Of a DNA stretch of 64,000 nt, positions 10,389 through 20,500 are shown piece by piece. A program made the position numbers and the translations under genes. Numbering within the stretch: position 1 is the first letter of the stretch; each line of letters opens with the position of its first letter. A model generated the notes under the pieces. It ran no database searches and was not told the DNA's origin. It worked only from the letters and a program-made list of their open reading frames with translations. The stretch spans positions 12,648,001 to 12,712,000 of the forward strand of contig OX335657.1 in NCBI GenBank assembly GCA_946894095.1, given 5' to 3'. Source of the DNA: Incurvaria masculella (taxonomy: Eukaryota > Arthropoda > Insecta > Lepidoptera > Incurvariidae).

Positions 10389-10735
10389 TGGGCAGTCTGA
10401 GTTCTCACCGAAATTGGCGTTTACGGCAAACCGATCGACTGGCGTTTTCTCCAAACTCCATACAAGTTTTTACTAGATATTCTGTGGTTTTACTTCTTCA
10501 AGCTGTCAAAGTCAAACGCGGACTTCCGATTTGTATGAAAACGCGGAGTGGACGTAAACGGCAACGTCGACGTATTTACGGCAACGTTGAGTAAGCTGTC
10601 AAGTCAAGCTCGGACTCGAAAATGTTAGTTCGCTTAACGCCCGCTCCGCGCGCTCTTCAATTTCTCCATACATTTGAAAACGCCAGTCGATCGGTTTGCC
10701 GTAACGCCAATTTAGGTGACAACTTAGACTACCGG
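10389..10735. mobile_element. MITE with long inverted ends, about 347 bp
   Basis: The left end GGCAGTCTGAGTTCTCACCG and the following AAATTGGCGTTTACGGCAAA-CCGATCGACTGGCGTTTTC are the inverse of GAAAACGCCAGTCGATCGGT-TTGCCGTAACGCCAATTTAG and the final TTAGACTACCGG. The inverted region is about 60 bp, nearly perfect over the middle 40 bp. The interior is richer in CpG than the flanks. I could not define a target duplication. No other copy was seen in the window. Confidence 0.75.
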
Positions 10736-10931
10736 CTCTGGCTCCCAAGCACCGGTGTAAAAAAAGTAATGTAACACAAGAAACATGTGAACTGAAATCA
10801 AGCCACCGACACACTATGCTCACAAAGAACCATCTCTTAAATATGGGTAACTAGGTACCCGGCTCCGCTCAGGTTAATGTCTTTTCGTAATGATGTCGGG
10901 TTGAACCTAACATGTTATGTTATATTATATA

Positions 10932-11370
10932 CAGGGTGTCCCGTAAGTAGTGGATCAAACGAATAGTGGGGATAGAAGAGGTCAGTGCCTATCAGAAACA
11001 CCTATTTTAGATTCTTAGTCATTCCTAGTTTAGAAGTAATTAATTAATTTCTGATTATTTTTAAATTTTCAGAATGTAAAATAAAAAAAATATGTTTAAA
11101 AAAAGTTCATAACTTTTTCTAATGTTTATTTAAATTTATTGTTGCCGAATATCTTACCTTTTTAATAAAAATACATTTGCGTCTAACTACTACAATATTT
11201 TAAATTTTAAATATGTTTTTCGAAAAAAGTTTCAAATTTCAATAAATTCAACGCTAATTCCAACATTCCTGGTGCAAAAAAAATGTACTACCAAAAGTTT
11301 GCCCATAATATCAAAAACTTGTACACTTTATTGCGCTTCTAAAAAAGTATAATAACCCGGACTTCCCTTT
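10932..11370. repeat. probable dispersed element starting ATACAGGGTGTCCC
   Basis: The start ATACAGGGTGTCCCGTAAGT and GTGGATCAAACGAATAGTGG is a start found in many insect dispersed repeats. The rest is AT-rich and I could not find the matching inverse end, so the right limit is a guess. Confidence 0.35.
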
Positions 11371-11385
11371 AACAAAATCTTTTTT

Positions 11386-11712
11386 TGCCCAACACAACAC
11401 ATGGGAACTAGGTGCCAGGCCAGGACCTTCCTTATATTGCACGGCTACATTGAACTGGATGGAAAACACGGACAATTTTCATTGCCGCTTCGACCATCGT
11501 TCATTCAATGCGATGGTACCAACCCGGGCGGGATTAACCCTACCACCTAGTAAGTAAGGAAGGGGACCTACAGTTTAACGTGGAATCCGAACCACGGCCA
11601 GTCTCTCTCAACGGTCGAATGGTCACCCATCCAAGACCAGACCGGACCCAGCGTTGCTTAACTTCGGAGAGCGATCGCCGAAGTGTCGCGCCACTGGGCC
11701 ACTGAGGCTGAC
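11386..11712 (-). mobile_element. 5S-headed SINE, nearly full head
   Basis: Read on the minus strand: GTCAGCCTCAGTGGCCCAGT, GGCGCGACACTTCGGCGATC, then CTCCGAAGTTAAGCAACGCT and CTTGGATGGGTGACC. The last two match the 5S rRNA A-box/intermediate and C-box regions. The GATGGTCGAAGCGGCAATGA and TCCATCCAGTTCAATGTAGC core of the tail is present. The copy stops near CACATGGG, so it lacks the 3' hairpin and the A-rich end. Confidence 0.85.
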
Positions 11713-11755
11713 AAAAATACTCCTCATACAAACCTTTCACTGCCACACTCTCTCT

Positions 11756-11852
11756 CTTATACCAAATTTCATTAAAATTTGTTTAGCGGTTTAGGCGTGA
11801 AAATGTAACAGACACTGTTACTTTCGCATTTATAATATTGGTATACATTGGT
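11756..11852 (-). mobile_element. Helitron-like 5' fragment
   Basis: On the minus strand it reads ACCAATATTATAAATGCGAA-AGTAACAG, then TTTCACGCCTAAACCGCTAA and TTTTAATGAAATTTGGTATA. This is the usual 5' portion of the lepidopteran Helitron-like elements. Only about 95 bases are present. Confidence 0.6.
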
Positions 11853-13825
11853 TGATTGTACTTAGTCTGAATAGCTTGCGGTAATTACGAGTAATCAGTG
11901 AACTTACTCGTAAATTGTCAATTGACGTGCTGGCTGTGGTTAAAGAAATAATCTTAGAACACGCAAGATTTCTTTATACAGCTGTATCCATCGAGAAAAT
12001 AACCTCTGTATGGCACAAGTCAGGAAAATTACAGTGACGCAAACTTTACCTAGTCATGGACCATGATTGATGAGTTTGTTTACACAATGAGTTTCTATGT
12101 CTTATCCTAATTTTTTTCAAACATAATATTGGAAATGTACCGTTTCATTAGTACCTAGTGTGTACACTATAAAGTTAAGTGGAATTTGTACCTCAGTAAA
12201 AGGAGTTTACCTTCGTTTTAAGCTTTTATGTGTTCAGGAAAAATACGAAATAAAATTAGTCAGTAATATAAAAGTTGTTCCTAAACATAAAATCCGCGTA
12301 GAACTCCAAAGCTTGAATCGCATTCATGAACAGAAACCTCGACAGAAACACCGTGGTGTGTCTTAACTCAGGGCCTAGCTTTGATACGAAGACAATAAAT
12401 AAAAAATTATGCTTTCTTTGCTTTTTCTGTGGTGATTTTTTTTTTCTTTTTCGTCATGTCATATCCTTGAAATTTCGCAAGGGGTCCTTGACTACTTACA
12501 TTTCTTAACCCTGATCCAAATGGCTAAATTTATATTAGAGAATGGTCAAAAAAAATTTTTTTTCTTTTTTTACGCATATAATACCTGCAACAACCCTGTT
12601 TCAATTGTATTTATCTACATTCATGATCGAGAGATTTTATTTAATGATCCTGAAAAACTATTTTATTTCATTCGTGACATTAGAGGACCCTTCGCTGCAT
12701 TTTTAAACGAATCTCAAATAAAAAGACACGGTATTGCAGAATGAATTAGCGCAACTAAAACTTTTCCGACCTTGAGACAGATTGAGTGTTGCGGTAAATT
12801 GATACAAAAAGTAATTTGCAAGACGCAACCGGGGTCATTGACCGCGACTCGCCTATTGTTGGTGGCCATGTGCTGTGTTTACATGTAACTTTGCGCTTGC
12901 CACCTGCGGAGCGGCGCGGCGGATGCGGCGGCGGCGGCTGGGCCACTCCTGCCGCCAGTCGCTCGTCGGCCATCTGTCGCCGTTAACTCGGGAATCGAAT
13001 CTCAGTATGTAGTAGAAACTCATTTGAATTTCTTTATTTACTTCTGTAAATATACCTATAGACCACTATGCGTAGCGTGAACGGAACTTGCATCCCTTAT
13101 TCCTCCCCTTCCAACCTATATCCGGAGCACCCTCCGCCGAGAATCAGAGCACCCTCTTGTGGTTGACATTCAGCTCGTGATAACGAATCGCTTGCCGGCG
13201 CATGTCTTTCTTCAAATCTATGGGAGTCTCTTGGGAGTCTTCAAACGTAATTTTGATAAGCTCGATACCTAAGCGATAGTCCGCAAATCCGCTAATATGG
13301 TGACAGACGCGTGATTTCGCGAGGTGAGGTCGCTTAGGCTTTTCTGAGCACCTTTGGTCTCTCAACACAGCACATGCACAGCTGAAATCTGGGTGTCGAT
13401 TGACAATTATTCACGCATATGCGCGCGTCGCTGCTGGTTCAAAACTCGCAGATTTGGTTCTGCGTAGAATATTGCTCGCACCTATGAGATGGCACTGCAC
13501 AATGCCAGCACGATCCTCTGGACCGGGACGATCCAAGGTCGCGTCGTGCAATTGGTAAAGAATAGTGCTACGCCAGAATGTATTCCTTCCTCACAGTGAT
13601 TATTCAAAAGTCTAAATGATTTTTACAAAGACTGTAACATTCCAATTTATTTCAAACCGTGCCAAGATTTGACACTGTCATAGGGCCTGAAATGCTATCA
13701 ACGCAGTATACCTCTCGGCAAAACCATACAAAGAGTTTGACTTTCCTCAGCATTCTCGAATTTACGTTTATACGTTCGGTTGCCGCTATGTCATTTCATC
13801 TGTGGCGTCATTGCTGCTCCTTTCT
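11853..13825. other. unassigned stretch, includes a GC-rich minus-strand frame
   Basis: At 12160-12744 the plus strand has three overlapping short frames rich in Lys, Ile and Phe; the third (12520-12744) ends GPFAAFLNESQIKRHGIAE and stays open across AT-rich DNA, but no motif is recognisable. At 12885-12973 a GC-rich island encodes, on the minus strand, MADERLAAGVAQPPPPHPPR and an Arg/Lys-rich follow-up, with CAG|GTGGCA as a possible donor. It could be a first coding exon, but this is unproven. The remainder shows nothing recognisable. Confidence 0.35.
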
Positions 13826-14066
13826 GCTGCACGGCTGCCAAACTTTACCACCAGATGGCGCCACATAAAACTATGCCACGGTTTCATTTCAAGGTAATAG
13901 GTTTTTGACCAATTAAACTGAGTTAATATGAATAGCTACCTTGAAAGAGATGTAAAACACGGACAATGTGATTGCCTGCGATCCGCGATTAAACATAACC
14001 TCTACGTGATAGCTTGGCATAGTTTTATGTGGCGCCATCTGGTGGTAAAGCTTTGCGCCGTGCACC
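13826..14066. repeat. inverted repeat carrying AGATGGCGCC
   Basis: The arm at 13826-13878 reads TGCACGGC...CTTTACCACCAGATGGCGCC-ACATAAAACTATGCCA. The arm at 14015-14066 is its inverse, about 39 bp of it almost perfect. The arms are separated by about 136 bp. It is a foldback unit, probably a MITE, but no target duplication was found. Each arm contains AGATGGCGC, which matches the insect CTCF core consensus as I know it; binding is inference. Confidence 0.65.
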
Positions 14067-14149
14067 CCATTATGAACGCACTAGTAATTCGGTGCGTTGC
14101 AAGTAGTAATGTTTCTGTGCAGGAAAGACGAAAGTTCACAGCAAAGTTG

Positions 14150-14365
14150 TCCTCTCGCGGCGGCCCAATTCACTCTTCACTTACGCGAATCGACGCCGCG
14201 TGACGGCGACGCCCGGGGCGTCGGCGGCGGCGTCGCGTTGTTCGAAGCAAATTGCCCGTGAACGCCCCCGAGACGCCAGATGCCCCGCGCCGTCCGGGGA
14301 TCGCTCGCGCGTTTCCCGCCGAATTTGGGACGGCGTGCCCTCGCGAATGCGCCCGACCCGTGCAA
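14150..14365. other. CpG-rich island without recognised gene
   Basis: The segment is strongly GC- and CpG-rich (for example GACGCCCGGGGCGTCGGCGG near 14,208), in contrast to the AT-rich flanks. It contains no TATA-like start or convincing frame; the minus frame 14177-14365 is Arg/Pro/Ala-rich as expected from composition. A promoter or a first exon is possible but unproven. Confidence 0.4.
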
Positions 14366-14641
14366 ATGTTTAGTGGGACGGTGATACCTGGAGAAGCTAC
14401 GAATGAAACATATCCTGTTCGAAAGATTTAAAAGATGCAGAAGAGATATTGCTCAATTTTCTCAATGCCATTTTAGTTTGGGACTTCTATCAGTCGTGAA
14501 GCAAGTTGCGCGCATTTTTTTAATTGAGAATCAGTCCCTTCCACGTGGCGCCGCGCGAAAATCGGGAGTTTTTTTTTAATATGCAACCGGACATGGATGG
14601 CTAATAGCACACAATTACCGTTATGATATGAGCTCAATTTA

Positions 14642-14760
14642 AGAAGAAAGAAAGAAAGAATGAAAATACGTTTATTTCTTCCCAACACACAATTTAGAAC
14701 AATTACAAAATTAAACATACACATTTGTGGAGAAAAAAAGGAGTCAGCTCAGCATTTCGT
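14642..14760 (-). mobile_element. LINE 3' tail with (GAAA)n
   Basis: On the minus strand the segment ends ...GTGTGTTGGGAAGAAATAAA-CGTATTTTCATTCTTTC, with an AATAAA signal shortly before an A/G-rich repeat. This layout is that of a non-LTR element 3' UTR. No reverse transcriptase is left. Confidence 0.45.
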
Positions 14761-14799
14761 GCTGCAGGTCCCTCTTGATGAGTGAACTACAGCGCTGAT

Positions 14800-14925
14800 A
14801 CAACGTTCCCGAAGGAATTAGGTGCCATGCCAGGACCTTCCCTTTATGAGCACGGCTACATTGAAGTGGATGGAAAACAGGGGCAATTTTTTACTGCCGC
14901 TTCAACAATAGTTTCTTCCAATGCG
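14800..14925 (-). mobile_element. SINE tail fragment
   Basis: It contains TTAGGTGCCATGCCAGGACC, GAGCACGGCTACATTGAAGT and GGCAATTTTTTACTGCCGCT, the middle and 3' tail of the SINE families described at 18,812 and 22,470. The 'TTATGAGCACGG' variant ties it to the tRNA-headed group. No head remains. Confidence 0.75.
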
Positions 14926-15944
14926 GAGTCCGTGACTTCTAAAAAAATCTGGTAAAAAGGGTTGCTGAATCGGCCAGTATCTTTATCTCGGATGTACATA
15001 CCTCCGCCAATTGGTCTCATATAAACATATGATGTACTCGTCAATATAAATGAGCCAATGTTTCATTCGTTATGGCTTCACTGCCCATACGTTTTTACCA
15101 ATTATCTTTTGGTCGACTGAAAGAAGTAATTTTGAAGTGGTTTAATGATGTAGAGCGAATGACCGTCGAAAGAATTATCGAACGAATTTACAGGGCGAAA
15201 GTGTGTGTATCAGATTGGTGAAGTGTTTAGATCGAATTTCTGTCGTTGTCGTGCTGCGTAGATGTAGCACCCCTCATCAAAAAGCATCTCGCACTCATCG
15301 CCTTTTGTGTATGCAAGAAATGTACGTGCGGTTATCCAATACAATAAAATATATATTTTTTTGCACTCGAACAATTACGCACAAGTTTGTTTAAACGAAC
15401 AACTGTGTAAACAATGAAAATCTTATGCACGTATATTTTCATCACTTACTACTTCGACTGCAACGTAAACACGTGAAGGAGCTGCTTGAAATATTGTTAT
15501 CTTATAGATACATTAATAGTTGTGCAACTATGCGAAACCAGACTTGTTCACACCTCACACTTAACGTATGAATACCTATTAGTTTATTTAGAAATCGCAC
15601 AGTTCGTTTTGTAATCGGCTAACTGTCTAACGACGTGTTATTCGGTCGAGTGAACCGAAATTTACCAGTTAGAATGGTCAATCACACATTTGCCTGTTCA
15701 CACGGCGAGTAAATTTACAATGGAACCCCCCTGTAGCCGTTTAACTCAAATATACCAGCATATAATGTGATCGACCGACAGAGTAAGTAACACTTCCACC
15801 GATTTGTACTTCTTTAAAACCCGACTCAGGGAAAAACCATTCACGACTCGTTATCGAAAGAATGACTAAGATACAATTATATCCGATATGTTGAATACTT
15901 GCCAAGACTGATTTTCCATTGCAAGATCATTAACTTGACATACG
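14926..15944. other. unassigned stretch
   Basis: No gene, RNA gene or repeat end recognised. The frames are short and without motif. Confidence 0.4.
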
Positions 15945-16069
15945 CCCGGTTCCACCACCTCCAGCTACAAAAATCCCAAAGTTATCTTTCAGTTACATCA
16001 TACAAATATTGCATGTAGCCGAAAGTTAACTATCGGATTTCAGGTAACTGGAGGTGGTGGAAACAGGGG
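15945..16069. mobile_element. short foldback MITE, copy 1 (125 bp)
   Basis: The ends CCCGGTTCCACCACCTCCAG and CTGGAGGTGGTGGAAACAGG-GG are inverted. The interior repeats the theme: AAAGTTATCTTTCAGTTACA against TGTAGCCGAAAGTTAACT. A second copy in the opposite orientation lies at 37,314-37,439. The element is mostly two mirrored halves. Confidence 0.75.
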
Positions 16070-16457
16070 TAAGACGCGTAGAGGCCTCTTGTTGCAAGAT
16101 ATTTCTTTACATTTCGTTTTATTGCGTCAGAGTCAGCTATATCATGTCCTGGCGGCGACAGTTCTGATCCTTCTACTACATGATGGACTCTGAAAGGAGT
16201 AGCATCTATTTACCCTACATTAATCTATATCATCGCTGGGCCACTACAGTAGAAGTATTCGGCTAAGTCCGCTTTGATGTATGATTCTGAAACGAGTGTT
16301 TTTCTGTTTTATGTAATTCCCAATTTCTAGATTCGCGTGGTCCAGCATAATATTGACGTATCATATCAAAATAATGTTTTCATGCGTACTTGTCGTTTTT
16401 AGTATTCTTAAGTTATAACATATAAGGTGCGCATTTAGCGTTACTACTAGCCTTACT

Positions 16458-16696
16458 TATACTAATGAACAGTCTGTTTGTTCGGACGCACTAATATCTG
16501 GAACTATCAGACGAATTTTAAAAATCAGTTTTGTATTTTGAATTCTTGAGTAAGGTGGTAGGCTATTTAACATCACGCTACGACCCTTAGGATCCTAGCA
16601 AAAAAAAAAGCCAGAAAGAACGCAAAGCGAAAACGAAGAAATAGCGACTGTCTAAAACAACATTGATCAAAGTGGAGCCGGGAACCCGAGCTAGTA
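16458..16696 (+). mobile_element. Helitron-like fragment ending in GAGCTAGT
   Basis: It carries TTATACTAATGAACAGTCTG, TATTTAACATCACGCTACGA, and the end CAAAGTGGAGCCGGGAACCC-GAGCTAGT. The CTAGT end fits the CTRR rule of Helitrons. A relative of the last part (AAAACAACATTGATC...CTCAGCTAG) lies at 54,882-54,917. Only non-coding material is present. Confidence 0.5.
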
Positions 16697-17596
16697 CCAG
16701 CATTAAGTCTTTATTTGGATCCTACTTTGGACTAGTGTTGGTACAAGCACTCCGCTACTTGATATGCGTTGGCCTTTGTCAGCTGGCGAACCCTCAAAGC
16801 CTCTTATTCATTCTCATTCACCAAGTGTCCCCTGAAGCGACTGCTGTCTGGAGGTACAGTCAAAGAGGTCAGCTCCTACCAACATAGTGTGATTGTGTAT
16901 TCGTTCGAACACATTTACTGAGGTTTATTGAGTAAAAGTCATATCGATAAAAAGTCTTAAACAGCTGAGGATAATATTATAACTTATTCAGTGTGTGCTC
17001 AAGTAAATACTCAGCCTCATAATATTAACTAATAAGTCTGCATAATAATTTCACAAGATTCGATAATGTATGCACTGTTTATACTGGAGTCGGCTATATC
17101 TGGTTATTAGTCAGAAATAAATTATTCACACATAATCTTCACTATAAAAAAAGGTTTTACTATGTTTTTAGATTTGTTTATTCAAAAATATATTGCCAAA
17201 ACGTACGTCCGCATGTTTTTATTATTATTCATCTTTTAGATTGGAAAATATATCTAATGAACATAAGAAAACACTGCAGCTATGTTCATCCCGCATGGCG
17301 CTCCATCATCTCTGCCTACCACTCCGGGTAAACGTCTGCTTATATTTCGGAGTTTTGTAATGCAGCATAATATTGATTGTTACGATGACATGTAGTATCG
17401 TGATATAAGCCGATCATGCGCTATCGCGGAATATGGCGTACGCCAGGATCTCACATAACCCATGGGTTTTTTAATTTCCACGGGGGCTGCGAAAACCATG
17501 CCGACCAGCCAGGTGCTTCTTCACACCATATTTGAAGGAATCCAGGTTGTTCTTTGGAGTCCATTCCATAGTTTACCGACCTTATAGGTAAAGGAT
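16697..17596. other. unassigned stretch
   Basis: No gene recognised. At 17,305 the motif CATCATCTCTGCCTACCACT is a decayed relative of the tail motif at 5,250. Confidence 0.4.
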
Positions 17597-17780
17597 CTAT
17601 GAAAATGAAATGAAAACAATCTTTATTTGCAAGCCTGCAAGCATGGTTCACAAAAAGGCGGAATTAATGCCATGAGGCATTCTCTGACATTTAACCTTAG
17701 AGACATAGGAGAGGTGCGGTGTGGCGGGCAAAAAAAAGCTAAAAACTAAGGAAAATATTAAGTATCTTAAAAATAATTTT
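17597..17780 (-). mobile_element. LINE 3' UTR fragment
   Basis: On the minus strand: CAGAGAATGCCTCATGGCAT-TAATTCCGCC, then GCAAATAAAGATTGTTTTCA-TTTCATTTTC. The same 'AGAGAATGCC...GGCATTAA...AATAAA' order closes the LINE at 34,302-35,469, so both belong to related jockey/CR1-type elements. Only 3' UTR is present. Confidence 0.6.
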
Positions 17781-18811
17781 AAAATGAAATGGAAAAATAT
17801 AATTTTTCATAAAATAAACGTACATAATATAGGCTTATAATGTATAGTACTTAGTATTAACTAATCTAATATCTAGAGGAGGAGGAGCTCAGTTTTTTAT
17901 CGATGGATCTTCCCCTTGTGAAATCTGTCGACAACTTTTCCGCGAGCTCTACTGCCGTCGCTACTTCAAGTCAGCTCCGTTCACATTACGCGCAGTCAAT
18001 GCTGAAACCACATCGCAAATTATGCGGTGAAAATAGAGCTCCCTAAATTATTCACTCCATTTGTGTAGTAACACTGGCGCATCCGATGGAAATGGCATCC
18101 TCGTTAACGATTCTGGCAACCGTTTCGTTTTAAGTGTGCAAGTAAAATTGTTTAAAATTTTTTATTTTGCGTGCAGGGTAGGCGAACGAGTAAGTCTTGT
18201 GATAAATCAGCACTATGACATGATTTTGATATGAAAACCTTTAATTATTGAAATGCCTTCGTTATGCAGTGACTGGCTTAATTGTATAACTAGGATAAGA
18301 AAATCACGGAGCCTTAGTACTAGATTTACTACTTAGTAGTAGATATTATTTTTGAAATTCAAATTGTTAAAATTGTATATCGGTGATCGACGATTCTCCT
18401 GATATAACAAAACCGTGACAAAACAAGGCCCTGAACAAAAAAGGACAAAACCGTTTTGACATTTATTTCAGAAATAAACGAAAACTTTCAGATAACGACA
18501 TATTTGATTAAGTTCTTTTATTTGTCCAATTTTAATCTATGTCTTAGACCTGTGCCTTTCCAAAAAACTAAATCAAATTCTAAAGTTCTAATAGTTGATA
18601 AGACTAACAATTGTTATCAAATAAATTGAATCTAATAATATTTTTAGTATGAAAGGATGTGTTGCATTGATTTGAGTACTGAAAGAAATAAAAACGCAGC
18701 CTATCAAAACTGAACTATGCCCTTTTTTGTGCTCAGCTTCCTCTGAAATAATGTTCGTTTTTAAATTAGTAACCTAATTACAACTATAATTACAATACAA
18801 TTACAATTTTG
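17781..18811. other. unassigned stretch
   Basis: AT-rich with no recognised gene. A GC-richer part at 17,880-18,130 holds no frame worth naming. Confidence 0.4.
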
Positions 18812-19188
18812 TCAGCCTCAATAGCCCAGTGGCGCGACCCTTCGGCGATCGCTCTCCGAAGTTAAGCAACGCTGGGTCACGTCTGGTCTTGGATGGGTGA
18901 CCATTCGACCGTTGAGAGAGGCTAGCCGTGGTTCGGATTCCACGTTAAACTGTAGGTCGCCTTCCTTGCTTACTAGGTGGTAGGGTTAATCCCTCCCGGG
19001 TTGGTACCATCGCATTGAATGAACGATGGTCGAAGCGGCAATGAAAAATGTCCGTGTTTTCCATCCAGTTCAATGTAGCCGTGCAATATAAGCAAGGTCC
19101 TGGCATGGCACCTAGTTCCCATGTGGTGTGTTGGGCTAATACCATGACAGAAGGTGTGGTATTAGCCATCCATGTCCAGTCACATAAA
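18812..19188 (+). mobile_element. 5S-headed SINE, full-length reference copy
   Basis: Head: TCAGCCTCAATAGCCCAGTG-GCGCGAC, in which TAGCCCAGTGG is like a tRNA A box. It is followed by CTCCGAAGTTAAGCAACGCT-GGGTCACG and CTTGGATGGGTGACC, which match the 5S rRNA internal promoter (A box, intermediate element, C box). Body: TACCATCGCATTGAATGAAC and GATGGTCGAAGCGGCAATGA, then TCCATCCAGTTCAATGTAGC. The 3' end has a perfect hairpin, GGCTAATACCA ... TGGTATTAGCC, then CATCCATGTCCAGTCACATA-AAAA. A (GTCY)n MITE directly abuts the A-run. The 5S-derived head places it in the SINE3-like class. It does not encode a protein. Confidence 0.88.
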
Positions 19189-19486
19189 AACCGGCCAAGT
19201 GCGAGTCGGACTCACACATGAAGGGTTCCGTACCATCGTAAAAAATAAAACAAAAAAATCACGTTTTTTGTATGGCAGCCCCCTTTAATTTTAATTATTT
19301 TTTAATCTTACCTATTTGTTGTTATAGCGGCAAAATAAATACACACTCTGTGAAAATTTCAGCTGTCTAACTGTTACGGTTACTGAGATACAGCCCTGTG
19401 ACAGACGGACAGACGGACGGACGGACGGACAGCGGAGGCTTAGTAATAGGGTTCCGTTTTCACCCTTTGGGTACGGAACCCTAAAA
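19188..19486 (+). mobile_element. (GTCY)n MITE, complete copy
   Basis: It reads AAACCGGCCAAGTGCGAGTC-GGACTC, then GAAGGGTTCCGTACCATCG, a (GACG)n tract at about 19,404-19,430 and the closing TTTGGGTACGGAACCCTAAA. It sits exactly on the A-run that ends the SINE before it, which suggests that it targeted that A-rich end. Confidence 0.87.
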
Positions 19487-20404
19487 ATAACAATACTTAT
19501 TCTGCTCGTCTATATTATATTACTCTTGTATCGTCGCCACCTTGTTTTCAATAATATTTTAAGGTTTGTTATTAAGGCGCTAGGACTAGCCAACTACTCG
19601 CGCCATACAAATGCACTTTTTAACAAATGTAATAATATGTAGTGAAACGCTTCAGCAAATCCAAATAGAACTCCAGACTGATAATGGATTGTTAATATTT
19701 TTTTATTCCATCATTTATTTAAATAATAACAAAAATAAAAAAGTTGATTTTTCTCATTAGAAATCTGAAAGTAATTCGATTTCTAGATATAAGCAAAAAC
19801 AGCATATATGCATAAACAAAAAATTCGATTTGCTTTTAAATTTCTACATTTAGTCAAAAAAGTTCGGAAATGGACACCGTTTCAGCAATGTATTTTGTAT
19901 AGAAAAAGGAAACATACATTAACGAAAATAATTCGATTCCTAGACAAGGAATCATATATTGTAAGGAAGACACTTATAATCGTCAGACTTAGTTAGTTAA
20001 CTTGGGGTGCCTCGTCTAACTTTGCGATTTGGCTAGTACCAGGCCCTTAATAGCCAAGAGCCTTGTACAACCTTCTTTTTTTCATGCATACCTAAATCAA
20101 AAACGACATCGGAATAATGACGCAATTTATGTAAGAACCTGCCCCCGTACCGGGGTGACGGGTGACGGGTGACGGCCACCAACTTAGCGAGCGTGACGCG
20201 ACGCGTTCGTCCCGCCACGATCGTCATTTGTCATTGTACTGACAGTCATCGTCGTGGCGCTAAAGCACGTTTCACACTGGCACACTTCGGACGATAGTGT
20301 GCCAGTGCGAAGAAAAAGTGAAGCGGGCCTTAAGCTTTTTAATCTTTTAATTTTAATTTTTAAAGCACATTGGTTTATTTCTGTTCTTCAATTATTTATT
20401 ATTT
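19487..20404. other. unassigned stretch with a perfect hairpin
   Basis: At 20,275-20,307 CACTGGCACAC pairs perfectly with GTGTGCCAGTG across an 11-base loop. A direct repeat of GGGTGAC (three units) lies at 20,153-20,175. The stretch is otherwise without recognised features. Confidence 0.45.
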
Positions 20405-20500
20405 TTTCATCATTTCATTTCAACTTTTTGGTAGTCAAAATACACTAAGTTACGTCAGAAAACGTATAGGTCCGCGGATTCTATCAACCAGTAAAGAAGA
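20405..20500 (-). mobile_element. LINE 3' tail fragment
   Basis: CATCATTTCATTTCAACTTT-TTGGTAGTCAAAATACACTAAG matches the units at 4,227 and 59,228. In this copy the TTAA site has become TCAA. Confidence 0.6.

Noticed and set aside
18850..18903. True 5S rRNA gene
   Set aside because: Only the internal promoter region matches; the 5' and 3' ends of 5S rRNA are missing and a SINE tail follows.
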